From Streptomyces ortus (GTDB lineage: Bacteria; Actinomycetota; Actinomycetes; Streptomycetales; Streptomycetaceae), in assembly GCF_026341275.1 (NCBI RefSeq), contig NZ_JAIFZO010000002.1, forward strand, positions 5,424,118-5,488,117: a DNA stretch of 64,000 nt, given 5' to 3'. Below the pieces are notes generated by a model, which did not search any database, was not told the DNA's origin, and saw only the letters and a program-made list of their open reading frames with translations. Shown here piece by piece: positions 25,749 through 35,880 of this stretch; within the stretch, counting starts at the first letter, position 1; the number at the start of each line of letters is the position of its first letter. A program made the translations under genes and the position numbers.

Positions 25749-26052
25749 TCATGCCGACGGAGCCGCTCTGTCCCTTGTCGCGGAGCCGGCGTCCGACTCC
25801 ACCAAGGACGCGGACTGGCTCGACAAGCTGGACACGTACGGCCGGGTCGTGCCGGTGTACCTGGTGCTCGACATGCAGGTCCAGGAGATCACCGCCTTCT
25901 GGGATCCGTCGCCCAAGGGCTACCGGTCCCGGCACACCGTTCCCTTCGGGGAGTCGCTGCGCGTGCCGCCGCCGTTCGACTTCGAGCTGGACACGTCCGG
26001 GTTCTTCGTCCGTGCGGTCGACGGGAATGCGGAGGGCGTGCCGGACGCGTGA
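25696..26052 (+). pseudogene. C-terminal remnant of a Uma2-family (DUF820) protein
   Basis: The frame opens after a TAG at 25693 and becomes recognisable from about 25770: LSLVAEPASDST, then DKLDTYGRVVPVYLVLDMQ and FDFELDTSGFF. These match the second half of Uma2 putative endonuclease proteins, including the VAEPASDS segment that carries a catalytic Glu in relatives. The N-terminal half is missing and is replaced by the opposite-strand XRE remnant, so a deletion or rearrangement joined the two. The ATG-like starts at 25751 or GTG at 25849 would give only a partial domain. Confidence 0.65.
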
Positions 26053-26080
26053 ACGTCCGGCCGCGGCACGGGTGGTCGCC

Positions 26081-27247
26081 TCAGCCTGGCAGGCCCAGTT
26101 CCCTGGCGATCAGCATGCGCTGGACCTCGCTCGTGCCCTCGCCGATTTCCAGGATCTTGGAGTCCCGCCACATGCGGGCCACCGGGTACTCGTTCATGAA
26201 GCCGTAGCCGCCGTGGATCTGCGTGGCGTCGCGTGCGTTGTCGACCGCGATCGTGGAGGAGTGGAGCTTGGCCAGGGCCGCCTCCTTCTTGAACGGCTCG
26301 CCCGCCACCAGGCGGGACGCCGCGTCGCGCCACGCCAGGCGGGCCGTGTGGGCCCGCATCTCCATGTCCGCGATCTTGAACTGGATCGCCTGGTTCGCGC
26401 CGATCGGGCGGCCGAAGGCGTGGCGTTCCTTCGCGTACTTGACTGATTCGTCGACGCAGCCCTGGGCCAGGCCCGTCGCCAGGGCCGCGATCGCGATGCG
26501 GCCCTCGTCCAGGATGCGCAGGAACTGCGCGTAACCGCGGCCCTCCACGCCGAGCAGGTTCGCGGCTGGGACGCGGACGTCCGTGAAGGACAGCTCGCGG
26601 GTGTCCGAGGCGTTCCAGCCGACCTTCGAGTAAGGGGCGGCGACCGTGAAGCCCGGTGTGCCGGACGGGACGATGATCGAGGAGATCAGGGGCTTGCCCG
26701 TGTCGGTGCGGCCGGTCACCGCCGTGACCGTCACCAGGCCCGTGATGTCCGTGCCCGAGTTGGTGATGAAGCACTTGCTGCCGTTGATCACCCATTCGTT
26801 CGTCGCCTCGTCCAGGCGGGCCGTCGTACGCGTCGCCCCCGCGTCCGAGCCGCCGTCCGGCTCGGTCAGGCCGAACGCGCCGAGCAGTTCGCCCGAGCAG
26901 AGGCGGGGCAGCCACTGCGCCTTCTGTTCCGGGGTGCCGAAGAGGTGGATCGGCATCGCGCCCAGCGACACCCCCGCCTCCAGGGTGATCGCCACCGAGG
27001 AGTCCACGCGGGCGAGTTCTTCGAGGACGATGCCCAGCGCCAGGTAGTCGCCGCCCATGCCGCCGTGCTCCTCCGGGAACGGCAGCCCGAACAGGCCCAT
27101 CCGGCCCATCTCGCGGACGATCTCGTACGGGAACTCGTGCCGCTCGTAGAAGTCGCCGATCTTCGGGGCGACGACGTCGCGGGCGAACTCCGCGACCGTG
27201 CGCCGCAGTTCGTCGAGCTCGGGGGAGAGGCGGTGGTCCAGAGGCAT
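26081..27247 (-). CDS. acdH: Acyl-CoA dehydrogenase (isovaleryl/branched-chain type)
   Basis: A 388-residue acyl-CoA dehydrogenase. It has the N-terminal helical domain, the FAD-binding signature AFGLTEPDGGSDAG, and the C-terminal domain with QIHGGYGFMNEYPVARMWRDSKILEIGEGTSEVQ. It oxidises an acyl-CoA to the 2-enoyl-CoA, passing electrons to ETF. The ATG at 27247 lies 5 bp after the HMG-CoA lyase stop, making it the last gene of a four-gene operon with methylcrotonyl-CoA carboxylase subunits, so isovaleryl-CoA (leucine pathway) is the likely substrate. The corresponding Streptomyces gene has been called acdH. Broader branched-chain specificity is possible. Confidence 0.88.
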   Translation of the reverse strand: MPLDHRLSPELDELRRTVAEFARDVVAPKIGDFYERHEFPYEIVREMGRMGLFGLPFPEEHGGMGGDYLALGIVLEELARVDSSVAITLEAGVSLGAMPIHLFGTPEQKAQWLPRLCSGELLGAFGLTEPDGGSDAGATRTTARLDEATNEWVINGSKCFITNSGTDITGLVTVTAVTGRTDTGKPLISSIIVPSGTPGFTVAAPYSKVGWNASDTRELSFTDVRVPAANLLGVEGRGYAQFLRILDEGRIAIAALATGLAQGCVDESVKYAKERHAFGRPIGANQAIQFKIADMEMRAHTARLAWRDAASRLVAGEPFKKEAALAKLHSSTIAVDNARDATQIHGGYGFMNEYPVARMWRDSKILEIGEGTSEVQRMLIARELGLPG

Positions 27248-27252
27248 GGTGG

Positions 27253-28215
27253 TCACTCCTTGTGGGAGAGGGCGCGGACGGTGCGGGACGGGCTGGGTCG
27301 GCCCAGTTGTCCGGCCATCCACACGCTGGTGGCGGTGAGGAGGCCGAGGTCGACCCCGGTGTCGATGCCGAGTCCCGTCAGCATCCACACGAGGTCTTCG
27401 GTCGCGAGGTTTCCGGTGGCGCTCTTCGCGTACGGGCAGCCGCCGAGGCCGCCCGCGGACGCGTCCACGGTCGTCACGCCGTGCTGGAGCGCGGCCAGGG
27501 TGTTGGCGAGCGCCTGGCCGTACGTGTCGTGGAAGTGCACGCCGAGGGCCGCCGTCGGCACTCCCTCGGCGTTGAGCGCGGTGAGGAGGGCCCGTACGTG
27601 GCCGGGCGTCGCCACGCCGATCGTGTCGCCCAGGCTCAGCTCGTCGCAGCCCATGTCGAGCAGGGCCCGGCAGACGCGTACGACCTGGGGGAGCGGGACC
27701 GGGCCCTCCCAGGGGTCGCCGAAGCACATGGAGAGGTAGCCGCGGACGTGGGCGTCCTCGGCCTTGGCCCTCGCCACCACCGGCTCGAACATCGCCAGGG
27801 CCTCGTCCACGGTGCGGTTGAGGTTGGCCTTGGCGAAGGACTCCGTGGCGCTGGCGAACACCGCGATCCGGGTCGCGCCGAGGGACAGGGCGCGGTCCAG
27901 GCCCCGCTCGTTCGGTACGAGGACGGGGAGGGCCGCTGTGCCATGGGGGGCGCCCAGTTCCCGTACCAGGGGGAACAGTTCCTCCGCGTCCGCCAGTTGC
28001 GGCACCCACCTGGGGTGGACGAAGCTCGTGGCCTCGATGGTGGTGAGGCCCGCGGCGGCGAGGCGGTGGATGAACTCCGCCTTCACCGCCGTCGGGACGG
28101 TCGCCTTCTCGTTCTGCAGGCCGTCGCGGGCGCCCACCTCGTGGACACGGACCCTCGCGGGCAGGCCCTCGGCGGCCGGTACGGCCATGGGCAGGCCCAG
28201 TTCGGGGGTCGTCAT
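27253..28215 (-). CDS. hmgL: Hydroxymethylglutaryl-CoA lyase
   Basis: A 320-residue HMGL-like TIM-barrel lyase. Substrate and metal motifs include [12 protein letters not shown] near the N-terminus, [12 protein letters not shown] (metal-binding His pair) and the active-site loop [15 protein letters not shown] containing the catalytic Cys. It cleaves HMG-CoA to acetyl-CoA and acetoacetate, the final step of leucine degradation. The ATG at 28215 overlaps the biotin carboxylase stop (ATGA). Confidence 0.93.
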   Translation of the reverse strand: MTTPELGLPMAVPAAEGLPARVRVHEVGARDGLQNEKATVPTAVKAEFIHRLAAAGLTTIEATSFVHPRWVPQLADAEELFPLVRELGAPHGTAALPVLVPNERGLDRALSLGATRIAVFASATESFAKANLNRTVDEALAMFEPVVARAKAEDAHVRGYLSMCFGDPWEGPVPLPQVVRVCRALLDMGCDELSLGDTIGVATPGHVRALLTALNAEGVPTAALGVHFHDTYGQALANTLAALQHGVTTVDASAGGLGGCPYAKSATGNLATEDLVWMLTGLGIDTGVDLGLLTATSVWMAGQLGRPSPSRTVRALSHKE

Positions 28216-30164
28216 GCCTGCTCCTCCGGCGCTTTCTCCTGCGGGACGATCACGGCCAGGACCTGGTCCATGGCGACCGTCGTGCCCGGGGTGACGTCCA
28301 GCTCGGTGACGGTGCCGGCGTGCGGGGCGGAGATGACGTGCTCCATCTTCATCGCCTCCACGACCAGCAGGCTCTGCCCCGCGGTCACCTCGTCCCCGAG
28401 GGCGACCTTCACGACGGTGACCGTGCCGGGCATGGGGGCGGTGAGGGAGTCCGCTCCGGCGTGCGCCGCGCCGGTGAGGGAGGCGGCGACGGGGTCGTGG
28501 TCCATGACGTTCCACGCGTCGCCGTCGCGGCCGAGCCAGGTGCCGGAGCGGTGGAAGGTGTGGCGTACGCCTTCGTGGGTCACCGAGACCCGCGAAGGGG
28601 TGACCTCGGCGCCGGGACGCGTCCGGAGAGTGACGGGTTCAGATCCTGTCACCCGCAGGTGGAAGACAGGCGGGACCGGTTCGCCCCCGAGCCGCCAGCC
28701 GGCCGGCACGGAGAAGGGATCGGTCCAGCCGTCGGCGTCGGCGGCGGGGACGAGCGCGTCCAGGCGTACGGCTGCCGCGGCCTCGTACACCTCGGCCGGG
28801 ACCTCGCCCGGCACCAGCCCCTCCACCTCCCGCTCCACCAGCCCGGTGTCCAGCTCACCCGCCACCACCGCCGGATGCGCGAGCAGGTTGCGGAGGAAGC
28901 CCGCGTTCGTCTGTACCCCCAGCGTCACCGTCCGGGCCAGGGCGCCGCGCAGGCGGCGCAGGGCCGTCGCGCGGTCCGGGCCGTACGCGATCACCTTCGA
29001 CAGCATCGGGTCGTACAGCGAGCCGACCGCCGTGCCCTCGGTGAGACCGGAGTCGGTGCGTACGCCGTCGCCCTCGGGCTCGTACAGACGCAGGACCGTG
29101 CCGCCGGACGGCAGGAAGCCGCGCGCGGGGTCCTCCGCGCAGATGCGGGCCTCCACCGCGTGACCGGTGAGTGTGACGTCGGATTGGGCGAAGTCCAGGC
29201 GTTCGCCTGCCGCCACCCGCAGCTGCCACTCGACCAGGTCCAGGCCCGTGATCAGCTCCGTCACCGGGTGCTCCACCTGGAGGCGGGTGTTCATCTCCAT
29301 GAAGTAGTAGGAAGCCGGGTCGTCGCCGGGGACGATGAACTCCACCGTGCCCGCGCCCGAATAGCCGCAGGAACGGGCCGCCTGGACCGCCGCCTCGCCC
29401 ATCGCCGCCCGCGTTTTCTCGTCGAGGAACACGCTCGGCGCCTCCTCGATGATCTTCTGGTGCCGGCGCTGGAGGGAGCACTCGCGCTCACCCAGGTGCA
29501 CCACGTTCCCGTGGCCGTCCGCCAGGACCTGGATCTCGATGTGCCGGGGGCGGTCGACCCACCGCTCCACGAGGAGGGTGTCGTCGCCGAAGGAGGAGCG
29601 GGCCTCCCGGCGCGCGGCGGCGATCTCGTCCGCCAGCACGGCCGCGTCCCGCACCAGGCGCATGCCCTTGCCGCCGCCGCCCGCCGAGGGCTTCAGCAGT
29701 ACCGGCATGCCGATCTCCCGGGCCGAGGCGGCCAGTTGGGCGTCGGTCAGGCCGCTGCCCGACGAGCCCGGGACCACCGGGACCCCGGCTGCCCGCACCG
29801 TCTCCTTGGCGCGGATCTTGTCGCCCATCAGCGAGATCGCGTCCGCCGGGGGGCCGATGAAGACCAGGCCCGCCTCCGTGCAGGCCCGCGCGAAGTCCGC
29901 GTTCTCCGCGAGGAAGCCGTACCCCGGGTGCACCGCCTGGGCGCCCGACCGGGCGGCGGCCTCCAGCAGGCGCTCCGCCGAGAGGTAGCTCTCGGCGGCC
30001 GGGGCCGGGCCGATGCGTACCGCCGTGTCCGCCTCGCGCACGTGCCGGGCGTCGGCGTCCGCGTAGGAGTACACGGCCACCGAGCGCACGCCCAGCGACC
30101 GCAGTGTCCGGATGACCCGGACGGCGATCTCGCCCCGGTTGGCCACCAAAACCGTGTCGAACAT
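28212..30164 (-). CDS. mccA: Biotin-dependent carboxylase alpha subunit (methylcrotonyl-CoA carboxylase type)
   Basis: 650 residues. The biotin carboxylase part (about 1-450) starts [18 protein letters not shown] and contains the ATP-grasp loop [13 protein letters not shown] and the catalytic [12 protein letters not shown]...[15 protein letters not shown] series. A BT-type linker follows, and the C-terminal biotinyl domain ends with EAMKMEH, its Lys being the biotin attachment site. It carboxylates biotin with bicarbonate and ATP. The partner is the carboxyltransferase encoded 43 bp upstream. Operon context with HMG-CoA lyase points to 3-methylcrotonyl-CoA rather than acetyl- or propionyl-CoA. 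Confidence 0.9.
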   Translation of the reverse strand: MFDTVLVANRGEIAVRVIRTLRSLGVRSVAVYSYADADARHVREADTAVRIGPAPAAESYLSAERLLEAAARSGAQAVHPGYGFLAENADFARACTEAGLVFIGPPADAISLMGDKIRAKETVRAAGVPVVPGSSGSGLTDAQLAASAREIGMPVLLKPSAGGGGKGMRLVRDAAVLADEIAAARREARSSFGDDTLLVERWVDRPRHIEIQVLADGHGNVVHLGERECSLQRRHQKIIEEAPSVFLDEKTRAAMGEAAVQAARSCGYSGAGTVEFIVPGDDPASYYFMEMNTRLQVEHPVTELITGLDLVEWQLRVAAGERLDFAQSDVTLTGHAVEARICAEDPARGFLPSGGTVLRLYEPEGDGVRTDSGLTEGTAVGSLYDPMLSKVIAYGPDRATALRRLRGALARTVTLGVQTNAGFLRNLLAHPAVVAGELDTGLVEREVEGLVPGEVPAEVYEAAAAVRLDALVPAADADGWTDPFSVPAGWRLGGEPVPPVFHLRVTGSEPVTLRTRPGAEVTPSRVSVTHEGVRHTFHRSGTWLGRDGDAWNVMDHDPVAASLTGAAHAGADSLTAPMPGTVTVVKVALGDEVTAGQSLLVVEAMKMEHVISAPHAGTVTELDVTPGTTVAMDQVLAVIVPQEKAPEEQA

Positions 30165-30207
30165 TGTCCTGGGTCCCCTCACGATCCGTCCCTCACGATG
30201 CGTCCCC

Positions 30208-31824
<1,617 letters not shown>

Positions 31825-31847
31825 CCTGCGGTCCCCTCACGCAACAA

Positions 31848-31863
31848 GTTAATGAGCGTTAAC
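31848..31863. promoter_or_regulatory. TetR-type operator 1 of the leucine operon
   Basis: GTTAATGAGCGTTAAC is a 16-bp imperfect palindrome sharing the pattern GTTARYGAGCGYTAAC with a second copy 31 bp away. It lies 24 bp upstream of the carboxyltransferase ATG. Confidence 0.8.
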
Positions 31864-31878
31864 GCGTTTTCCGTTCAG

Positions 31879-31894
31879 GTTAACGAGCGCTAAC
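31879..31894. promoter_or_regulatory. TetR-type operator 2, overlapping the regulator's promoter
   Basis: GTTAACGAGCGCTAAC is the second copy of the same 16-bp palindrome. Its centre is 31 bp (about three helical turns) from the first, and it contains the -35 hexamer of the TetR gene promoter. Confidence 0.8.
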
Positions 31895-31908
31895 CGTCCT
31901 GTCTAGAA
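31880..31908 (+). promoter_or_regulatory. Promoter of the TetR gene, probably leaderless
   Basis: TTAACG (31880-31885), a 17-bp spacer and TAGAAT (31903-31908) form a sigma-70-like promoter. The ATG at 31917 lies 8 nt after the -10 element and has no Shine-Dalgarno sequence, so transcription probably starts at the A of the start codon. Confidence 0.65.
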
Positions 31909-31916
31909 TTGCCCGC

Positions 31917-32570
31917 ATGGCCACGAGAACCGACGCCCCCACCCGGCGCGAGCAGATCCTCCGTGAAGCCGCCCGGCTCTTCGCCGAGCGGGGGTTCCAC
32001 GGCGTCGGCGTCGACGAGATAGGCGCGGCGGTCGGCATCAGCGGGCCGGGTCTGTACCGCCATTTCGCGGGCAAGGACGCGATGCTCGCCGAGCTGCTGG
32101 TGGGGATCAGCGAGCAACTGCTGACCGGCGGCAAGCGCCGGGTGGCGGAGTCCGGCGGGGACCCGGAGGCGCTCCTCGACTCGCTCATCGAGGGGCACAT
32201 CGACTTCGCGCTCGACGACCGTCCGCTGATCACCCTGCACGACCGCGAGCTGGACCGCCTGCGCGACAGCGACCGCAAGCTCGTACGGCAGCTGCAGCGG
32301 CAGTACGTAGAGCTGTGGGTCGAGGTCGTGCGGCGGATCCACCCCGCGCTGGCCGAGCCGAGCGCCCGTTCGGCCGTGCACTCGGTCTTCGGCCTGCTGA
32401 ACTCCACACCGCATCTGGGGCGCTCCGGGTCACTGCCCGGACGGGCGGGCACGGCGGAACTGTTGCACCGTATGGCGAGGGGCGCGTTCGCGGCAGCGGG
32501 GGCGCCCGGAGCGAACGGGGCGACCGGATCTGCCGGAGCGGAGGGAGCGGGTGGAGTCGCCGGGGCGTGA
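31917..32570 (+). CDS. TetR-family regulator of the leucine/fatty-acid catabolic operon
   Basis: A 217-residue TetR protein. The N-terminal helix-turn-helix (residues about 10-55) reads ILREAARLFAERGFHGVGV then IGAAVGISGPGLYRHFAGKD. The ligand domain covers about 60-190. The C-terminus is a Gly/Ala-rich tail (AAAGAPGANGATGSAGAEG). It is divergent from mccB, and two matching palindromes lie in the gap, one over its own promoter, so it likely represses both itself and the catabolic operon and is released by an acyl-CoA. The ligand is inferred. Confidence 0.9.
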   Translation: MATRTDAPTRREQILREAARLFAERGFHGVGVDEIGAAVGISGPGLYRHFAGKDAMLAELLVGISEQLLTGGKRRVAESGGDPEALLDSLIEGHIDFALDDRPLITLHDRELDRLRDSDRKLVRQLQRQYVELWVEVVRRIHPALAEPSARSAVHSVFGLLNSTPHLGRSGSLPGRAGTAELLHRMARGAFAAAGAPGANGATGSAGAEGAGGVAGA

Positions 32571-32698
32571 CGAGCGTCTCGGGGAGGCTGCGGGTCCTGG
32601 TCTGGACGATGGTCGTGACCGGCCGGTAACGTAGGCCTGAGCAAGCGCTTAGGTATGCGCTCGGACATGGAAACTTGAGCCAGGCGGAGGTGGCGGCG

Positions 32699-33856
32699 GT
32701 GCGCCGTACGGTGTTCAGCGAGGATCACGAGGCGTTCCGGGAGACCCTGCGCGCCTTCATCGAGGCCGAGGTCGTGCCCGTCTACGACGAGTGGTTCGCG
32801 GCGGGCCAGGCGCCCCGCGACTTCTACTACAAGCTCGCCGAGCTGGGTGTCTTCGGCATCCGCGTGGACGAGGAGTTCGGCGGCGCCGGCATCGACTCGT
32901 ACAAGTTCGAGGCCGTGATGTACGAGGAGACCGCCCGCGCGGGTGTCTCCTTCGGCGGCTCCGGTGTGCACGTGCTGCTTGGCCTGCCCTACATCAAGGC
33001 GCTCGCCACCGACGAGCAGAAGAAGCGCTTCCTGCCGAAGTTCGTCTCCGGTGAGGAGATGTGGGCCCTCGCGATGACCGAGCCGGGCACCGGCTCCGAC
33101 CTCGCGGGCATGAAGACCACCGCCAAGCTGAGCGAGGACGGTACGCACTACGTCCTCAACGGCGCCAAGACCTTCATCACCGGTGGTGTGCACGCCGACC
33201 GCGTGATCGTCTGCGCCCGCACCTCCCCGTCCACGGCCGAGGACCGCCGCTTCGGCATCTCCCTCTTCGCCGTGGACACCAAGGCCGAGGGCTACTCGGT
33301 CGGCCGCAAGCTCGACAAGCTCGGCCTGAAGACCTCCGACACCGCCGAGCTGGCGTTCGTCGACGTGAAAGTGCCCGTCGAGGACCTCCTCGGCGAGGAG
33401 AACAAGGGCTTCTACTACCTCGGCGGCAACCTGCCCTCCGAGCGCTGGGGCATCGCGTTCGGCGCGTACGCCCAGGCCGCGGCGGCCGTCCGCTTCGCCA
33501 AGGAGTACGTCCTTGAGCGCACGGTCTTCGGCAAGCCGGTCTCGCACTTCCAGAACACCAAGTTCGAGCTGGCCGCCTGCCAGGCCGAGGTGGACGCCGC
33601 GCAGGCGGTCGCCGACCGCGCCCTGGAGGCCCTGGACGCCGGTGAGCTCAGCGCCGCCGAAGCGGCGTCGGCGAAGCTCTTCTGCACCGAGGTCGCGCAC
33701 CGCGTCATCGACCGCTGCCTCCAGCTGCACGGCGGCTACGGCTTCATGAACGAGTACCCGATCGCCCGCCTGTACGCGGACAACCGCGTCAACCGCATCT
33801 ACGGCGGCACCAGCGAGATCATGAAGTCGATCATCGCCAAGAACATGGGTCTGTAG
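32699..33856 (+). CDS. Acyl-CoA dehydrogenase
   Basis: A 385-residue acyl-CoA dehydrogenase with complete N-terminal, beta-barrel and C-terminal domains (ALAMTEPGTGSDLAG for FAD; QLHGGYGFMNEYPIARLYADNRVNRIYGGTSEIM across the C-terminal domain). The start is taken as GTG at 32699 because GGAGG lies 8 nt upstream; TTG at 32675 would add eight residues without a better signal. It oxidises acyl-CoA to enoyl-CoA. It lies downstream of the TetR gene and is followed by a thioesterase on the same strand. It is a distinct paralogue from the dehydrogenase at 26081. Confidence 0.92.
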   Translation: MRRTVFSEDHEAFRETLRAFIEAEVVPVYDEWFAAGQAPRDFYYKLAELGVFGIRVDEEFGGAGIDSYKFEAVMYEETARAGVSFGGSGVHVLLGLPYIKALATDEQKKRFLPKFVSGEEMWALAMTEPGTGSDLAGMKTTAKLSEDGTHYVLNGAKTFITGGVHADRVIVCARTSPSTAEDRRFGISLFAVDTKAEGYSVGRKLDKLGLKTSDTAELAFVDVKVPVEDLLGEENKGFYYLGGNLPSERWGIAFGAYAQAAAAVRFAKEYVLERTVFGKPVSHFQNTKFELAACQAEVDAAQAVADRALEALDAGELSAAEAASAKLFCTEVAHRVIDRCLQLHGGYGFMNEYPIARLYADNRVNRIYGGTSEIMKSIIAKNMGL

Positions 33857-33902
33857 GGCCCGCGAAAACCTCCGGGAAACGACTGCACGGTACAACTGAC
33901 GC

Positions 33903-34784
33903 ATGAGTCAGGCACTTGAGGGACTGCTCGATCTGCTCGACCTGGAGCGGATCGAGCAGGACATCTTCCGCGGCCAGTCGCGCTTCGCCGTCGTCCCGCG
34001 CGTCTTCGGCGGGCAGGTCGCGGCGCAGGCGCTGGTCGCCGCGGGGCGTACGGTCCCCGCGGACCGGCACGCCCACTCGCTGCACGCCTACTTCCTGCGG
34101 GCCGGGGACCCGGGCGCGCCCATCGTCTACACCGTCGACCGCATCCGCGACGGCCGGTCCTTCACGACCCGCCGGGTGGTCGCCGTCCAGCACGGACAGC
34201 CGATCTTCCATCTCTCCGCGTCGTTCCAGACGTACGAGGAGGGCATGGACCACCAGGCCGACATGCCGCCCGCGCCCGATCCGGAGACGCTGGAGACCAC
34301 GGCCGAGATGCTGCCGCGGTACCTGGAGGCGTACGGCGACCGGAAGGTCGCGCAGCGGATGCTGGAGGCGCGGGCCGCCGTCGACCTGCGCTATGTCGAC
34401 GCGCCGCCGTTCGCGAGCGTCGGCGAGCCGCGCGAGCCGCGCTCGCAGGTCTGGTTCCGCACGAACGGCAAGCTCGACGGCGCGATCGACGAGCCGCTGC
34501 TGCACGTCTGCCTCGCCACGTACGTCTCCGACATGACGCTCCTCGACTCCGTGCTGCTCGCCCACGGGCGCGGCGGCTGGGTCACCGGGGACGTCGTCGG
34601 GGCCTCCCTGGACCACGCGATGTGGTTCCACCGCCCGTTCCGCGCCGACGAATGGCTCCTGTACGACCAGGAGTCGCCGTCGGCGTCCGGGGGGCGGGGG
34701 CTCGGGCAGGCACGTATCTACACGCGGGACGGGCGGCTGGCCATCACGGTGATCCAGGAGGGTGTGGTCCGGATCCCGCGCTAG
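33903..34784 (+). CDS. tesB: Acyl-CoA thioesterase II (TesB family)
   Basis: A 293-residue double-hotdog thioesterase. The N-terminal half has RVFGGQVAAQALVAAGRTV and the HSLHAYFLRAGDP signature, and the C-terminal half has DHAMWFHRPFRADEWLLYDQESPSASGGRGL. The Asp, Gln and Thr/Ser residues used by TesB enzymes fall in these segments. It hydrolyses acyl-CoA to free acid and CoA in the cytoplasm, and with the preceding acyl-CoA dehydrogenase suggests fatty acyl-CoA turnover. The stop is 5 bp from the convergent phosphatase-family gene. Confidence 0.93.
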   Translation: MSQALEGLLDLLDLERIEQDIFRGQSRFAVVPRVFGGQVAAQALVAAGRTVPADRHAHSLHAYFLRAGDPGAPIVYTVDRIRDGRSFTTRRVVAVQHGQPIFHLSASFQTYEEGMDHQADMPPAPDPETLETTAEMLPRYLEAYGDRKVAQRMLEARAAVDLRYVDAPPFASVGEPREPRSQVWFRTNGKLDGAIDEPLLHVCLATYVSDMTLLDSVLLAHGRGGWVTGDVVGASLDHAMWFHRPFRADEWLLYDQESPSASGGRGLGQARIYTRDGRLAITVIQEGVVRIPR

Positions 34785-34788
34785 CGGC

Positions 34789-35586
34789 TCACTCGCCGCC
34801 GGTGAGGCCCGCCGCGTTCAGCAGGTATGCCGTCATCGGGTCGTAGTGGCGGGGGCTCGTGACGTGGTCGTCCAGAGGGACGGTCACCTGGACCGTGCCC
34901 TCCGCCTCCGCGAGGAACAGGGCCGGGTCGTTGCAGTCCGCGTATCCCACGGAGTCCACGCCCAGCTGGCCCGCGCAGCCCGCCCAGCCGTGGTCCGCGA
35001 CGACCAGGTCGGGCAGGGGGCGGCCCTCGCCCTCCAGAGCCTTCAGAATCGCCCGCATCGGCTCGCCCGAGTGGGTGTGCCACAGGGTCGCGCCGTGCTC
35101 CAGGACGGCGACGTCGGCGAACTGGAAGACGTAGCCCTCGTCCGTCGTCAGGCCGTCCGGGATGACGACGATCTCGCACCCGGCCGAGCGCAGGGCGGCG
35201 GCGGTGGCGCGGTGCACGTCGAGCAGGCCGCCCGGGTGGCCCGTCGCGAACAGCACCCGCTGTCTGCCGGCGGCGGCCTTGCGCAGGCGGCCCGCCATGC
35301 GCTCCAGCGCGTCGACGGTCAGCTCCGGGTCGATGGTGTCCTGGCCGTACCGGTACTCCGGGTCGTCGTTCACGCCGCACCGCTCGGCCATCACCGCGAG
35401 GACGTCCTGCTCGTCGGTCCAGCGGTCGCCGAGCTCCAGGCCGAGCCAGTAGTTGCGGTCGCCGTTGGCCAGTTTGCGGTAGTGGGAGAGGTTGTTCTCG
35501 CGGGGGGTGGCCACGTCGCCCGCGATACGCGTCTGTACGAGGTGGTCGAGGAGGTCGGCGCGGCTGGGGGTTGCGGGTATCGGCAT
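34789..35586 (-). CDS. Phosphatase-family protein (Streptomyces PF15698-type)
   Basis: A 265-residue cytoplasmic protein resembling the actinobacterial family named Phosphatase. Recognisable parts are the N-terminal helix with TPRENNLSHYRKLANGD, the strand VLFATGHPGGLLDVH, and the C-terminal LVVADHGWAGCAG and DCNDPALFLAEAEGTV segments. The His/Asp/Gly-rich loops look like a metal or phosphate site. The reaction has not been established for this family as far as I know. It ends 5 bp before the thioesterase stop. Confidence 0.75.
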   Translation of the reverse strand: MPIPATPSRADLLDHLVQTRIAGDVATPRENNLSHYRKLANGDRNYWLGLELGDRWTDEQDVLAVMAERCGVNDDPEYRYGQDTIDPELTVDALERMAGRLRKAAAGRQRVLFATGHPGGLLDVHRATAAALRSAGCEIVVIPDGLTTDEGYVFQFADVAVLEHGATLWHTHSGEPMRAILKALEGEGRPLPDLVVADHGWAGCAGQLGVDSVGYADCNDPALFLAEAEGTVQVTVPLDDHVTSPRHYDPMTAYLLNAAGLTGGE

Positions 35587-35727
35587 ACCCCCATTCTGCC
35601 GGTGCGCTCCGCTGGGTGGTGCGGGGTATCGAAGCGTGGGATTTGCGTCACTCGGGGGTTTGGGGTGGGTACCTCCTGGGGTGGCGGGGTTGGGGTGGGG
35701 GTGCGCCCCGGGCGCCGGGGTGGGCGG

Positions 35728-35880
35728 GTGCGGGTTGGTCGGTGCTGGCCGCGCAGTTCCCGCGCCCCTGTCGGCGTGGGGCTGCGCCCCTACGCCGGGG
35801 GCGTTGTCTGGTGCGGGTTGGTCGGTGCTGGCCGCGCAGTTCCCCGCGCCCCTGTCGGCGTGAGGCTGCGTCCCTGCGCC
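35728..35880 (+). repeat. Two direct copies (83-bp period) of a dispersed GC-rich repeat
   Basis: GTGCGGGTTGGTCGGTGCTG and the following GGCCGCGCAGTTCCC-CGCGCCCCTG-TCGGCGTG text begin at 35728 and recur at 35811. The second copy lies inside the 3' end of the winged-helix regulator gene. The core is the same as in the repeats at 14980-15260 and 11660. Confidence 0.8.

Noticed and set aside
25300-25935. A 211-residue minus-strand open frame as a full gene
   Set aside because: Only the last 66 codons match DUF397; the rest reads through the XRE remnant in the wrong frame.
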